Part shown: positions 50,053-57,268 of the stretch, piece after piece | Layout: every line of letters starts with the position of its first letter | How positions within the stretch are numbered: the stretch's first letter is position 1 | NCBI GenBank assembly: GCA_027450165.1 | Contig: DAIDKE010000001.1 | Span: forward strand, 258,373-322,372 | DNA length: 64,000 bases | Source: Candidatus Saccharimonadota bacterium | GTDB taxonomy: Bacteria; Patescibacteriota; Saccharimonadia; Saccharimonadales; Saccharimonadaceae | Direction: 5' to 3' | Translations under genes and position numbers: made by a program | Notes under the pieces: model-generated | What the model was told of the DNA's origin: nothing | The model's input: the letters and a program-made list of their open reading frames with translations, nothing else | The model's database searches: none

Positions 50053-51762
50053 ATGCCCGAAGTACTTACTCTCAACCCTGATTTCCAAGAAGGAAAACGC
50101 GACGATTGCGGCGGCAAGCGGGTTGAGCTATTGAATGGCGAAAGTGTTGTACTAGACCAAGCCGACGATAAATGGCCATTACTTGACGGCTCCGGCGCCG
50201 CTATTGCAGCGGTTATTTACACTTCAGCCAATAAAAATTCGGTCAAGGCCGACATGTTGATGGTAATCGACCTATCGAATACTCCGATCGAAAACGGCTA
50301 TCGTAGTTTTATGGGGCAGCCCATTTCGCCGGGTGTGGATTCGTTGCTGATTAATAAAGACGCCTTCAAGACGCAGACGCAGCTTGGCTACAAGGGTTTG
50401 CGGCGGGGCTCGAGCTATGTTTACGGGCGCGGCAAAAATGACGAACGGTTTACTGGCCAAAGTCGAGAAACTTCCCGAAACCATTTTGAAATCGGCTACG
50501 ACCAACAGGGCGGGTTAATCGTTCGAGACCTTAATTCGACCAACGGCACGGTTGTAATGACTGGTCAGACCGGTATCAACTTCGTTGAGGATTATCTAGT
50601 CGCCCATCAGGAAGATATTCCCGATTGGTTTGCCGGTGTCGCGACCACTAATCGCAAAGCCAATGAGCCTGTCAACCAAGCTGAAGTTATCCCCGAAGGC
50701 CAAGTGCGTGTAATTAGTGAAACTGAGCTAGCAAATATTAAACACGATCTCGTGACATATGATAACCGGGATGAAAACCATCGGTTAGGAGATGTTACGC
50801 TTGAAATAGCGCGTTACTATCCGGAATTTGCACCAATTGTCGGCATTGAGCTTGATGGTCAAAAGTTTGCCTTTGGGCCGCTATTCCGTGATAGCAGCGA
50901 CCGATTGCATAGCGTAGCATATACGCCAGACCCAGACCACCCAGGCCACTACCGTTCGCGGTTGTTCTATCGCTCAAGCAGCGATGGTGGTTGGCGAGTA
51001 ACACCTGGAGTTTATGACAAGGGTGATGATACTGGGCTCTTTAGCAAAGGCGAGCCGGACGCAGCACGCGGTGGTGAATACGTTTGGCTAACGAAGCCAG
51101 ACCGCAGAATTGTCGATTTGCTTGAGAATCTAGAAACCACTACTGGTGACATTCTGGACAAGCGTTATTCACACAACACAATTAGCGAATTGTTTGCCAT
51201 GAGTCGTATGAACCAAGAGGGTATGAATGACTTTGATCGCCAGGCGCAACCAGTTTATATTGATGGCGGCAAGTATGTCTATGATAGTTACTTCCCAGGA
51301 AGAGGCTATCTGAAGTCGGCCGATCAGGCTCGGTTTGATTTGGCAAACATGCAATTACCCAAAGGTTTTGAACCTGATTTTACCACCGGACCGGCATATA
51401 GTTACAAAACACGCCATACAATTGGTGGGCAAATGTCAGTCGAGGTATTCAATGCTCATTATAATGGCCGACCAATTGAATGGCATGTCGCGACCGACCA
51501 GAATGGTTCGGTTTGGATTGATAGGATTTTATTGAAAGATAGCGAGCTGACTGATTACGGCACGCCAAAAGAGGTTATTGCGGCTGGTGCACTGGCAACG
51601 AAACCCTATGAATACCGTTCGGCGCAGCAAGGGGTTGAACGAGGCGTCGACTATGCGGATAATCTACCGTCGCCATATAACGGCAGTTACGTCTCGATGT
51701 CGCCGCTCATTAGGGATATGCCGTGGTATCAGCACTATTCATCTGCTCGCTCTAAAAATTAG
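50053..51762 (+). CDS. FHA-domain protein of unknown function
   Basis: The 569-residue soluble protein has a forkhead-associated domain at about residues 95-175: GSSYVYGRGKNDERF (GR motif), ETSRNHFEI (SxxH) and LIVRDLNSTNGTVV (NG motif). FHA domains bind phosphothreonine peptides, so a Ser/Thr kinase partner is implied, but none is in the window. Residues about 180-569 have no recognised domain; they include EVFNAHYNGRPIEWHVATDQNG and many Tyr/Asp-rich segments. It has its own consensus-like promoter. The C-terminal part may be an enzyme or a binding domain. Confidence 0.75.
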   Translation: MPEVLTLNPDFQEGKRDDCGGKRVELLNGESVVLDQADDKWPLLDGSGAAIAAVIYTSANKNSVKADMLMVIDLSNTPIENGYRSFMGQPISPGVDSLLINKDAFKTQTQLGYKGLRRGSSYVYGRGKNDERFTGQSRETSRNHFEIGYDQQGGLIVRDLNSTNGTVVMTGQTGINFVEDYLVAHQEDIPDWFAGVATTNRKANEPVNQAEVIPEGQVRVISETELANIKHDLVTYDNRDENHRLGDVTLEIARYYPEFAPIVGIELDGQKFAFGPLFRDSSDRLHSVAYTPDPDHPGHYRSRLFYRSSSDGGWRVTPGVYDKGDDTGLFSKGEPDAARGGEYVWLTKPDRRIVDLLENLETTTGDILDKRYSHNTISELFAMSRMNQEGMNDFDRQAQPVYIDGGKYVYDSYFPGRGYLKSADQARFDLANMQLPKGFEPDFTTGPAYSYKTRHTIGGQMSVEVFNAHYNGRPIEWHVATDQNGSVWIDRILLKDSELTDYGTPKEVIAAGALATKPYEYRSAQQGVERGVDYADNLPSPYNGSYVSMSPLIRDMPWYQHYSSARSKN

Positions 51763-51768
51763 TTGATG

Positions 51769-51774
51769 TAAAAT
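51769..51774 (+). promoter_or_regulatory. -10 box (TAAAAT) for the DUF167 gene, leaderless geometry
   Basis: TAAAAT with exactly 6 nt (agtggt) to the ATG at 51781. No SD. Confidence 0.55.
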
Positions 51775-51780
51775 AGTGGT

Positions 51781-52008
51781 ATGACGTTGCGTATCACAAT
51801 CACCGTCAAGCCAAACTCTAAGCAAGTTCCGCTAGTCGTTAATAACGGTGGCGAGATAACGGTTTATGTGCGCCAACAAGCCATCGGCGGCCGCGCCAAT
51901 GAAGCGGTGATTGAGCTGCTGGCCGAGTATTATGATGTGCCAAAGACAAGGGTGAAGATTGTAAAGGGGCATGGAGCGCATCGAAAAGTGGTGGAAATAG
52001 ACAAATAA
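51781..52008 (+). CDS. DUF167 (YggU) family protein
   Basis: A 75-residue protein covering the complete DUF167 fold: ITVKPNSKQVPLVV, the conserved GGRANEAVIELLAEYYDVPKT helix and IVKGHGAHRKVVEI. The family is widespread but its function is not established; family members often sit near pyrroline-5-carboxylate reductase or YggT genes, which is not the case here. It marks the left edge of the accessory region. Confidence 0.9.
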   Translation: MTLRITITVKPNSKQVPLVVNNGGEITVYVRQQAIGGRANEAVIELLAEYYDVPKTRVKIVKGHGAHRKVVEIDK

Positions 52009-52024
52009 TAAGAATCGAATCTTA

Positions 52025-52040
52025 AAGTAAGCGCTTACTT
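52025..52040. repeat. Perfect 16-bp palindrome
   Basis: AAGTAAGCGCTTACTT is fully self-complementary. It lies between the DUF167 gene and the convergent KTSC-like gene. It could be a protein-binding site or part of a weak terminator. Confidence 0.6.
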
Positions 52041-52070
52041 GGGCTTGCGTATTAAAACTGGATTTTTCGT

Positions 52071-52298
52071 TTAAACTTTTGAGCTATATTTTGGTTTATG
52101 GGTGGAAATGTATGAATTTAAACCGTAGCCCTGCTTAGCCAGACTCTTCATTGTTTCTACACTGGTGCTGCCCGCACTCGCGTAGGTATATGTATAGGTA
52201 GTCCATCGCCCCGATTTAAATCTTACTATTATAAAATCACCACCGATTTGATAAGCGGATACCCCTGAATCGCCGTGTAGGTTTTTGTATACTTCCAT
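52071..52298 (-). CDS. KTSC-domain-like small protein
   Basis: A 75-residue protein with a KTSC-like pattern: an N-terminal YQIGGDFIIVRFKSGRWTTYTY beta-hairpin, a central VETMKSLAKQGYGLNSYI helix and C-terminal KPKYSSKV. KTSC proteins are small, often mobile-element-associated, and of unclear function. SD AAGGAG lies 5 nt before the ATG. It is last in a minus-strand cluster of three small genes. Confidence 0.7.
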   Translation of the reverse strand: MEVYKNLHGDSGVSAYQIGGDFIIVRFKSGRWTTYTYTYASAGSTSVETMKSLAKQGYGLNSYISTHKPKYSSKV

Positions 52299-52331
52299 GT
52301 TAACTCCTTGTTATTAAATATTAACTTGACT

Positions 52332-52568
52332 TTATAAGACGTCACTACTACCAATTAGGTGTGACAAGCCGCTAAATATAATCCCTTTATTTTTCCACAA
52401 AACAGCTATCCCGCCGATTGAAGCTAAGCAGCTGGCTGAACTAAATCCATGCAGCGGTAAAAATATCGCCTTCAAGGCCTCTACGGCTAATATACTTTTG
52501 AATTCCCGCACCGTGTTTAGTGCTTGCCATAGCAAATTCAGGGCATCATGAAACGTTACGATCTGCAT
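52332..52568 (-). CDS. Small hypothetical protein, partly hydrophobic
   Basis: A 78-residue frame that starts 3 nt after the stop of the upstream Cys-rich gene (TAA AAT ATG), suggesting coupled translation; it has no SD of its own. It has an amphipathic N-terminal helix (FHDALNLLWQALNTV) and two hydrophobic stretches (AIFLPLHGFSSASCL, IGGIAVLWKNKGIIFSGL). No family is recognised. It may be a real coupled gene or a non-coding stretch. Confidence 0.45.
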   Translation of the reverse strand: MQIVTFHDALNLLWQALNTVREFKSILAVEALKAIFLPLHGFSSASCLASIGGIAVLWKNKGIIFSGLSHLIGSSDVL

Positions 52569-52571
52569 ATT

Positions 52572-52787
52572 TTAGCCGTGATTGCTTTCTGGGCAGCAGT
52601 AGGCGCAGCCGTCAATTTTCCAGTATGGAAATTTTAGCCTCGCGATACTTATGGCGGCGAAGCTTGACACTAAATACCCAAGGTATGTCCTATTTGATAA
52701 GTCTGGCATCCAGCGACATCCTTCGGCGTGGACCTCGTGGTCGCCATTGCTTTGCGCGTTATCGTTAATATAGTAGTGCTTGTACAT
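52572..52787 (-). CDS. Small Cys/His-containing protein
   Basis: A 71-residue protein starting MYKHYYINDNAQSNGDHEVH. His and Cys are arranged HEVHAEGC near the N-terminus and CAYCCPESNH at the C-terminus, a spacing compatible with a small zinc-binding fold. I have seen similar short proteins with the NAQSNGDHEVH pattern in unrelated bacteria, which suggests horizontal spread, but no function is known to me. SD AAAGGA lies 6 nt before the ATG. It is the first gene of the minus-strand cluster. Confidence 0.7.
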   Translation of the reverse strand: MYKHYYINDNAQSNGDHEVHAEGCRWMPDLSNRTYLGYLVSSFAAISIARLKFPYWKIDGCAYCCPESNHG

Positions 52788-52815
52788 GTTAAATCCTTTC
52801 GTACAGCGTTAATAG

Positions 52816-52904
52816 TTGTAATTCGGTCGATTTACGCTATACTGAAAGGCACAAATGGGGTACTAACTTATTTGTACGATAGTCGCTCGAAAGGGCGATT
52901 TTTT
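52816..52904 (+). ncRNA. Candidate short structured RNA (promoter 52816-52843, RNA about 52850-52904)
   Basis: -35 TTGTAA (52816-52821), 16-bp spacer, -10 TATACT (52838-52843). The predicted transcript of about 55 nt starts near 52850. It contains a hairpin ACAAAT/ATTTGT (52851-52856/52870-52875) and ends in an intrinsic terminator TCGCTC-gaaa-GGGCGA followed by TTTTTT (52883-52904). It holds no credible open frame. It lies between two divergent small operons in the accessory region. Confidence 0.5.
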
Positions 52905-52981
52905 CGTATAGGCCGGGACGAAACCCTCCCGTTCGATTTCGCACCCCCGCCACGCGCGATTTCTTAATTTGACTGTACTAC

Positions 52982-53020
52982 GTGAAATTGTAATAGTCAA
53001 TATATTTTATGTGAAATTGT
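52982..53020 (+). promoter_or_regulatory. Direct repeats upstream of the Panacea operon (candidate operator)
   Basis: GTGAAATTGT occurs at 52982-52991 and again at 53011-53020, 29 bp apart, just upstream of the -35 box. This is a plausible binding site for the HTH antitoxin encoded first in the operon. Confidence 0.45.
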
Positions 53021-53029
53021 CAAAAATAC

Positions 53030-53059
53030 TTTACATCCAGCGCCCATAAGTCGTATAAT
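53030..53059 (+). promoter_or_regulatory. Promoter of the Panacea/toxin/DUF2130 operon
   Basis: -35 TTTACA (53030-53035), 18-bp spacer, -10 TATAAT (53054-53059). The leader is about 30 nt with SD GAGAGGA (53080-53086). Confidence 0.7.
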
Positions 53060-53095
53060 AAGTATGTAAACACCAAAGCGAGAGGATGATATTCC

Positions 53096-53773
53096 ATGAG
53101 CAGACGGATAGCAGATAACATAGCAAAGGCGCGTACGGCCCGCGAGTTAACGCAAGAGCAGGTCGCTAACTTTTTAGGTGTTAGTCGAGCGACGTATCTC
53201 AATATAGAAACTGGAAAAAGTAAGCCCAACGTTGACATCATGGAGCGTTTAGCAAGTAAGCTCAACGTGCCGGTGGCTGAGTTTTTTGACGAGCCTCGCA
53301 ACAACGAGAAGTTTGAACAGATGTATTTTTATATTCTTGGCCACTTCAAAGGTGGGGTTCCAAAGACCAAACTAGCAAAGCTTTTGTATCTGGCAGATTT
53401 TAGCTATTTCTATGATTTTCTGGTGCCTATGAGCGGCGTGCGTTACGTTCGTCGGTCGTATGGTCCAGTAGCAGATATATTTTTTGAAACGACGGAGAAT
53501 CTATTTGATAATGGCAAGATCAATATAAAGCCTCTTGACCGTGCTCTTATGATAAGCTCTATAACTTACAAGCCAAATGACAATCTTTTGAACAGCGCAG
53601 AGAAGAAGCGCTTAGACGAGATATGTGAGCTTTGGAAAGATAAAGACACACAAGAGATCGTCAATTATACACATGGCCAAAAACCATGGAAGGCATGTCT
53701 TGATGGGGAGTACATACCGTATAGTCTGATAACACAGGAAGACCCCGACCATGTTTACACACCTGTTGCCTAA
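53096..53773 (+). CDS. HTH-Panacea antitoxin (XRE HTH + DUF4065)
   Basis: 225 residues. Residues about 5-63 form an XRE-type helix-turn-helix (ELTQEQVANFLGVSRATYLNIETGKSKPN). Residues about 75-215 match the Panacea/DUF4065 (SocA-like) domain: FKGGVPKTKLAKLLYLADFSYF, RYVRRSYGPVADIFFETTENL and DEICELWKDKDTQEIV. Panacea antitoxins neutralise very diverse toxins encoded beside them, and an HTH fusion usually gives autoregulation. It overlaps the next gene by 23 bp and heads a three-gene operon. Codon use is lower in GC than the core genes, consistent with transfer. Confidence 0.88.
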   Translation: MSRRIADNIAKARTARELTQEQVANFLGVSRATYLNIETGKSKPNVDIMERLASKLNVPVAEFFDEPRNNEKFEQMYFYILGHFKGGVPKTKLAKLLYLADFSYFYDFLVPMSGVRYVRRSYGPVADIFFETTENLFDNGKINIKPLDRALMISSITYKPNDNLLNSAEKKRLDEICELWKDKDTQEIVNYTHGQKPWKACLDGEYIPYSLITQEDPDHVYTPVA

Positions 53774-54188
53774 AGACGATACGCCGTTCGGTGTCATTTA
53801 TTCTGACCACGCTAAAAATCATTATTTGAAGCAGTTGCAGAAAGATAATCCAGGCAAGCAATGGGAAGTTACGAGCGAGGCTATTAGCGAAGACCTTTCT
53901 CGTATATCATATTCCGCGCAAGATATGCAGCAAACACAGCAGGTTGACGAGCTTTATCATAAAGATGATTTTTGGATTTTCAAGTACGATTTTAGAATAG
54001 CCGGAAGAAGGGAGTCTACAAAAGATGCTGGCTACCGTTGCGTTGTATTTCTGGATAATTCTAAAAAGATTATAGAAATTTTGATGATTTTTCATCATAA
54101 GTATTTACCTAAAAATACTAGCGAAACCCAGTTTATAGATAAAATGTTAATAGATAACTTTAAGGATTATTTGGAGAAATGTAGATGA
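53751..54188 (+). CDS. Putative toxin paired with the Panacea antitoxin (possibly RelE/ParE-like)
   Basis: A 145-residue soluble protein whose start lies inside the antitoxin 3' end (23-bp overlap, AGGAAG upstream). The C-terminal half has the alternating strand pattern of RelE/HigB-type toxins: [11 protein letters not shown], then Arg-rich [21 protein letters not shown], then [14 protein letters not shown]. Sequence similarity by eye is weak, so the class is an inference; position next to Panacea is the main support for toxin identity. Its stop overlaps the DUF2130 start (ATGA). Confidence 0.6.
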   Translation: MFTHLLPKDDTPFGVIYSDHAKNHYLKQLQKDNPGKQWEVTSEAISEDLSRISYSAQDMQQTQQVDELYHKDDFWIFKYDFRIAGRRESTKDAGYRCVVFLDNSKKIIEILMIFHHKYLPKNTSETQFIDKMLIDNFKDYLEKCR

Positions 54189-55357
54189 ACGAAATAATCT
54201 GCCCACACTGTCACAAAGCGTTTAAAATTGACGACACTGCATTCGCGGAAATTCTAAAACAGGTACGCGACAGTGAGTTTGAGAGAGAAATTCACGAACG
54301 CATTGAAGGAGCAGTGGAGTTAGCGAAGGCCAATACGAAGAACGAGCTTCAAACAGACGCGTCCAAAAAAGATGCTGAAATCGCAAAACTTCGGGTGAAG
54401 CTTGAGTCTATTGAGACTGAAAAAGAGTTGGCCGTTAACAAGGCTGTTAACACTGTAGAAAGACAGCGTGATGAATTGTCGGGCCAATTAGAAATAATGG
54501 ATCGAGAGCAAAAAATACGTGAATCATCACTTAAGGAAAAATACGAAATCGAGTTGAAGTCTAAGGACGAGATCATCGAGCGTTATAAAGATATGAAGGT
54601 TAGGCTGTCAACCAAGATGCTTGGCGAGACGCTAGAGCAGCATTGCGAGATAGAATTTGAAAAACTACGCGCTACAGCTTTTAAAAATGCTGAATTCGGC
54701 AAAGATAATGACTCAAGCTCCGGTAGTAAAGGTGACTATATTTACCGCGAGTATGATGAAGCCGGCAATGAAATCATCAGTATTATGTTTGAAATGAAAA
54801 ATGAGGGTGACGAGACGGCCGCCAAACATAAAAATGAAGATTTTCTAAAAGAACTCGACAAAGATCGCAATGAGAAAAAATGCGAATATGCGGTACTAGT
54901 AACTCTGCTTGAAGCGGAAAACGATCTATATAACACCGGCATAGTAGATGTCTCGCATAGATACGACAAGATGTACGTCATACGCCCGCAGTTCTTCATT
55001 CCTATGATTACACTGCTTCGTAACGCCGCTCTTAACTCACTAAAATACAAGGCCGAACTTGCTTTGGTGCGCTCGCAAAATATCGATATCACGACTTTTG
55101 AGGATGATCTAGAGGCTTTCAAGAATGGTTTTGCTAGGAACTATGACCTTGCGGGTCGGAAATTTACGTCTGCAATTGAGGACATAGAAAAGACCATTAA
55201 ATTATTGGAAAAAACCAAGGCGGAGCTAATGTCATCTGAAAATAATTTGCGTCTAGCGAATGACAAAATTCAAGACGTTACGGTTAAGCGCCTAACGCGC
55301 AATAATCCAACGATGGCCGCAAAGTTTGCTGATCTAGACGACGATAAGTCTGCTTGA
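54185..55357 (+). CDS. DUF2130 protein: Zn-finger start, coiled coil, PD-(D/E)XK-like nuclease domain
   Basis: 390 residues. The N-terminus has a CPHC motif (residues 6-9). Residues about 25-145 form a long coiled coil ([38 protein letters not shown]). The conserved DUF2130 core has [50 protein letters not shown] and [15 protein letters not shown]. Asp in GDYIYR with E-x-K in FEMKNE fits a PD-(D/E)XK nuclease core; this is inference from the motif. A second helical segment closes the protein. Start and toxin stop overlap by 4 nt, so all three genes are one translation-coupled operon. Confidence 0.88.
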   Translation: MNEIICPHCHKAFKIDDTAFAEILKQVRDSEFEREIHERIEGAVELAKANTKNELQTDASKKDAEIAKLRVKLESIETEKELAVNKAVNTVERQRDELSGQLEIMDREQKIRESSLKEKYEIELKSKDEIIERYKDMKVRLSTKMLGETLEQHCEIEFEKLRATAFKNAEFGKDNDSSSGSKGDYIYREYDEAGNEIISIMFEMKNEGDETAAKHKNEDFLKELDKDRNEKKCEYAVLVTLLEAENDLYNTGIVDVSHRYDKMYVIRPQFFIPMITLLRNAALNSLKYKAELALVRSQNIDITTFEDDLEAFKNGFARNYDLAGRKFTSAIEDIEKTIKLLEKTKAELMSSENNLRLANDKIQDVTVKRLTRNNPTMAAKFADLDDDKSA

Positions 55358-55398
55358 TACGCGAAGCATAAGAATACGGTAGCTGTAATGTGGGCTGC

Positions 55399-55404
55399 TA
55401 TAAT
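55399..55404 (+). promoter_or_regulatory. -10 box for the UDG gene, leaderless geometry
   Basis: Perfect TATAAT with exactly 6 nt (attctc) to the ATG at 55411. No SD. Confidence 0.65.
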
Positions 55405-55410
55405 ATTCTC

Positions 55411-55986
55411 ATGACCAAGTCCTCTCAGCTCGCCGCTCTCAAATCCGAGATCATCTCCAAAAACATCTGCCCAGACCTAGCCGCTCAAGCTCACAATCTC
55501 GTCATGGGCGACGGCAATCTCGACGCTGAAATTGTTTTTATTGGTGAGGCACCCGGCAAAAACGAAGACCTGCAGGGTCTGCCGTTTGTTGGCGCGGCGG
55601 GGAAGTTCCTCGACGAAATGCTAGCCACTGTAAATCTCGAGCGCAAAGACGTTTACATCACCAACATCGTCAAATATCGTCCACCGAACAATCGCGACCC
55701 GCTGCCCGAAGAAAAGCAGGCTTTTTGGCCATATCTCGCCAAGCAGCTGAACATTATTCAGCCCAAGATTATCATCACGCTTGGCCGGCACAGTATGGAG
55801 TATTTTTTGCCTGAACAAAAAATTAGTGCTATTCATGGCCAGCCAAAACGCATCACGTTCGGCGACCATAAAGTCGTTATTTTACCTCTGTTTCATCCGG
55901 CGGCCGCGCTTTATAATGGCGGTATGCGCCAAACCCTGATGGACGATTTTCTCAAAGTTCCAAAAGTGCTTGAACAAATAAAATAA
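55411..55986 (+). CDS. Family-4 uracil-DNA glycosylase lacking most Fe-S ligands
   Basis: It removes uracil from DNA. The 191-residue protein has family-4 motifs FIGEAPGKNEDLQGLPFVGAAG (motif 1), YITNIVKYRPPNNRDPLP and the final LFHPAAALYNGG (catalytic His motif). Classical family-4 enzymes bind a 4Fe-4S cluster through four Cys. Here only one remains (C20 in KNICPDL); the CRPP Cys is Tyr (KYRPP), the Cys before the next helix is Phe (KQAFWPYL), and the first N-terminal Cys is absent. Translation starts at 55411, right after the -10 box, not at the upstream GTG. It complements dut in keeping uracil out of DNA. Confidence 0.93.
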   Translation: MTKSSQLAALKSEIISKNICPDLAAQAHNLVMGDGNLDAEIVFIGEAPGKNEDLQGLPFVGAAGKFLDEMLATVNLERKDVYITNIVKYRPPNNRDPLPEEKQAFWPYLAKQLNIIQPKIIITLGRHSMEYFLPEQKISAIHGQPKRITFGDHKVVILPLFHPAAALYNGGMRQTLMDDFLKVPKVLEQIK

Positions 55987-56002
55987 CAGCCCTATGGCTG
56001 TT
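55985..56002. terminator. Bidirectional terminator between UDG and the 56070 cassette
   Basis: AACAGCC (55985-55991), loop ctat, GGCTGTT (55996-56002). On the minus strand it is followed by ATTTTATTT after the 56070 gene. Confidence 0.7.
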
Positions 56003-56026
56003 GGAAATAAGTGCAGATTTGTTCTT

Positions 56027-56060
56027 CGGGCGGCGGCGCTTTTTAGGGCGCCGCCGCCCG
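56027..56060. repeat. Cassette hairpin copy 1 (loop TTTTTAGG)
   Basis: A perfect 13-bp stem CGGGCGGCGGCGC/GCGCCGCCGCCCG around TTTTTAGG (CCTAAAAA in the sense strand of the minus gene). It is identical over 34 bp to 57269-57302. It lies 9 nt beyond the stop codon of the 56070 gene. Confidence 0.9.
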
Positions 56061-56069
56061 GGTGAAGCT

Positions 56070-56552
56070 TCACTCGACCCGGACGACCGTCATAGTGATG
56101 GTCGTGTTCTTCAGTAGCCGGCTGGCCGAGTCGAGGAGATCCTCGGGCGTGAGCGCGGCTGCCTCGTGAGCGGTCCCGAGCACCTCCATCTCGATGTCCG
56201 CGTAATCGGCCGGATGACCGGCGTAGAAGCGCCGGACGAACCAGCGTGATCCGAGCCATGCCAGCCACTTCTCGCTGCGGCAGAAGATCTTGGCGTCGGT
56301 CTGTATCGGTCCGAGCAGCAGGACATTGGGCATGTCAAGCGTCCAGATGTCAAACTGCTCAGACGCGGTGCCGTACATGCTGTAGTACTTCCGCTGGACC
56401 AGCACAATGTTCTCGGCCGCCAGGTAGCGGTCGCGCCGGTGTGCCTTGATGGTCTTGTTCATGTCGCTGATGGCTGCCGGCAGGAAGATCGCGAGCAGCG
56501 CCGCGACACTTCCGGCGACGATCGCCAGCGTGAAAAGAACGGTACGCCACAT
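56070..56552 (-). CDS. Cassette membrane protein A (TM + KxHRRxRxLAAE motif)
   Basis: The 160-residue GC-rich protein has an N-terminal transmembrane helix (VLFTLAIVAGSVAALLAIFL, residues about 5-26), then the motif IKAHRRDRYLAAENIVLVQ (about residues 36-54) shared in form with the two neighbouring cassettes, then a cytosolic domain of about 105 residues (VLLLGPIQTDAKIF, WFVRRFYAGHPADY) ending TITMTVVRVE. SD AAGGAG. Minus-strand promoter TTGCTA-N16-TATAAT (-10 at 56649-56654) and a leader of about 90 nt. The stop is TGA followed by AGCTTCACCCGGG. No family is recognised. Confidence 0.75.
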   Translation of the reverse strand: MWRTVLFTLAIVAGSVAALLAIFLPAAISDMNKTIKAHRRDRYLAAENIVLVQRKYYSMYGTASEQFDIWTLDMPNVLLLGPIQTDAKIFCRSEKWLAWLGSRWFVRRFYAGHPADYADIEMEVLGTAHEAAALTPEDLLDSASRLLKNTTITMTVVRVE

Positions 56553-56648
56553 GGTGAGCTCCTTGCTCGATGGGTGGGTGTGGGGTTTTGAAGCTTGCTA
56601 CTCCATGGAGGGGATGCGTTATCCAGCCTAACCTCAGAGTTAACACTA

Positions 56649-56654
56649 ATTATA
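56649..56654 (-). promoter_or_regulatory. -10 box of cassette A
   Basis: TATAAT on the minus strand, followed by TAGTGTTAACTCTGAGGTT. The same TATAATTAGYGT...CTCTGAGGTT block precedes cassette C. Confidence 0.65.
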
Positions 56655-56723
56655 ACATATTTAATAAAAATAGCAATAAAATAACAGCCACGTCGGCTGC
56701 TAAAAATCAGTTTAGGGTTGTGT

Positions 56724-56757
56724 CCGGAGGGTGGCGTTTTTAGGCGCCACCCTCCGG
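56724..56757. repeat. Cassette hairpin copy 2 (different stem, same loop)
   Basis: CCGGAGGGTGGCG (56724-56736), loop TTTTTAGG, CGCCACCCTCCGG (56745-56757): a perfect 13-bp stem with a different sequence from copies 1 and 3 but an identical loop. A terminator-like stem AGCC/GGCT lies at 56687-56701. Confidence 0.9.
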
Positions 56758-56765
56758 GTGTAGCT

Positions 56766-57107
56766 TCAGGCTGTCATGCGAGCGAAAGTCCGCCCTCTGT
56801 CAGCCTTGATGAGTGCCAGCGCGTTCTTCTCGGTGCTGCAGCACTCGTCGATGCCGCCGAGCTTGCGCTGGTTGACGAAGTACTTCCAGGGCGAGTTCGC
56901 CAGCCGCACCAGCCACGCATGGTGGATCATGAACAGGTTGACCTCCCTAGAGGCCTTGGTGCCGCGGTTAGCGACGACGCCGGCCGCCGCCAGCCGTTCC
57001 TTTCGGTGCATCTTGATGGCCGATTTGAGGTAGGCGATCCGGATGGCGAACAGCACGATGGCGATGATGCCATAATCGACGATCATCTCAATGGTTTGCG
57101 TTGACAT
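56766..57107 (-). CDS. Cassette membrane protein B
   Basis: 113 residues from MSTQTIEM, chosen because CGGAGAAG lies right before the ATG; a longer frame to 57152 covers the leader. One transmembrane helix (IVDYGIIAIVLFAIRIAYL, residues about 9-27) is followed by AIKMHRKERLAAAGVVANRG, matching the motif in cassettes A and C, then a short basic domain with HHAWLVRLANSPWKYF and a Cys pair (DECCST). Codon use is GC-rich. The stop region TGAAGCTACACCCGGA matches the A and C cassettes. Confidence 0.72.
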   Translation of the reverse strand: MSTQTIEMIVDYGIIAIVLFAIRIAYLKSAIKMHRKERLAAAGVVANRGTKASREVNLFMIHHAWLVRLANSPWKYFVNQRKLGGIDECCSTEKNALALIKADRGRTFARMTA

Positions 57108-57196
57108 TCTTCTCCGTTGCAAGAGTGCCGACGGGTGTTGTGAAGCTAGCACTCACAGGGGTTACGTCGTTGTAACCGCGTCTGAGAGTGAGAGCA

Positions 57197-57202
57197 ACTA
57201 TA
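57197..57202 (-). promoter_or_regulatory. -10 box of cassette B
   Basis: TATAGT on the minus strand, followed by TGCTCTCACTCTCAGACG, a diverged form of the cassette A/C leader. The leader also contains GCTTCACAACACCC. Confidence 0.55.
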
Positions 57203-57232
57203 ACATTTAGAGTGTAATAAAGCAATAAAAAA

Positions 57233-57247
57233 CAGCCCAACAGGCTG
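57233..57247 (-). terminator. Terminator of cassette C
   Basis: CAGCC (57233-57237), loop caaca-type, GGCTG (57243-57247), followed by TTTTTT on the minus strand. Confidence 0.75.
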
Positions 57248-57268
57248 CAAATATAGGTGATTGTGTAC

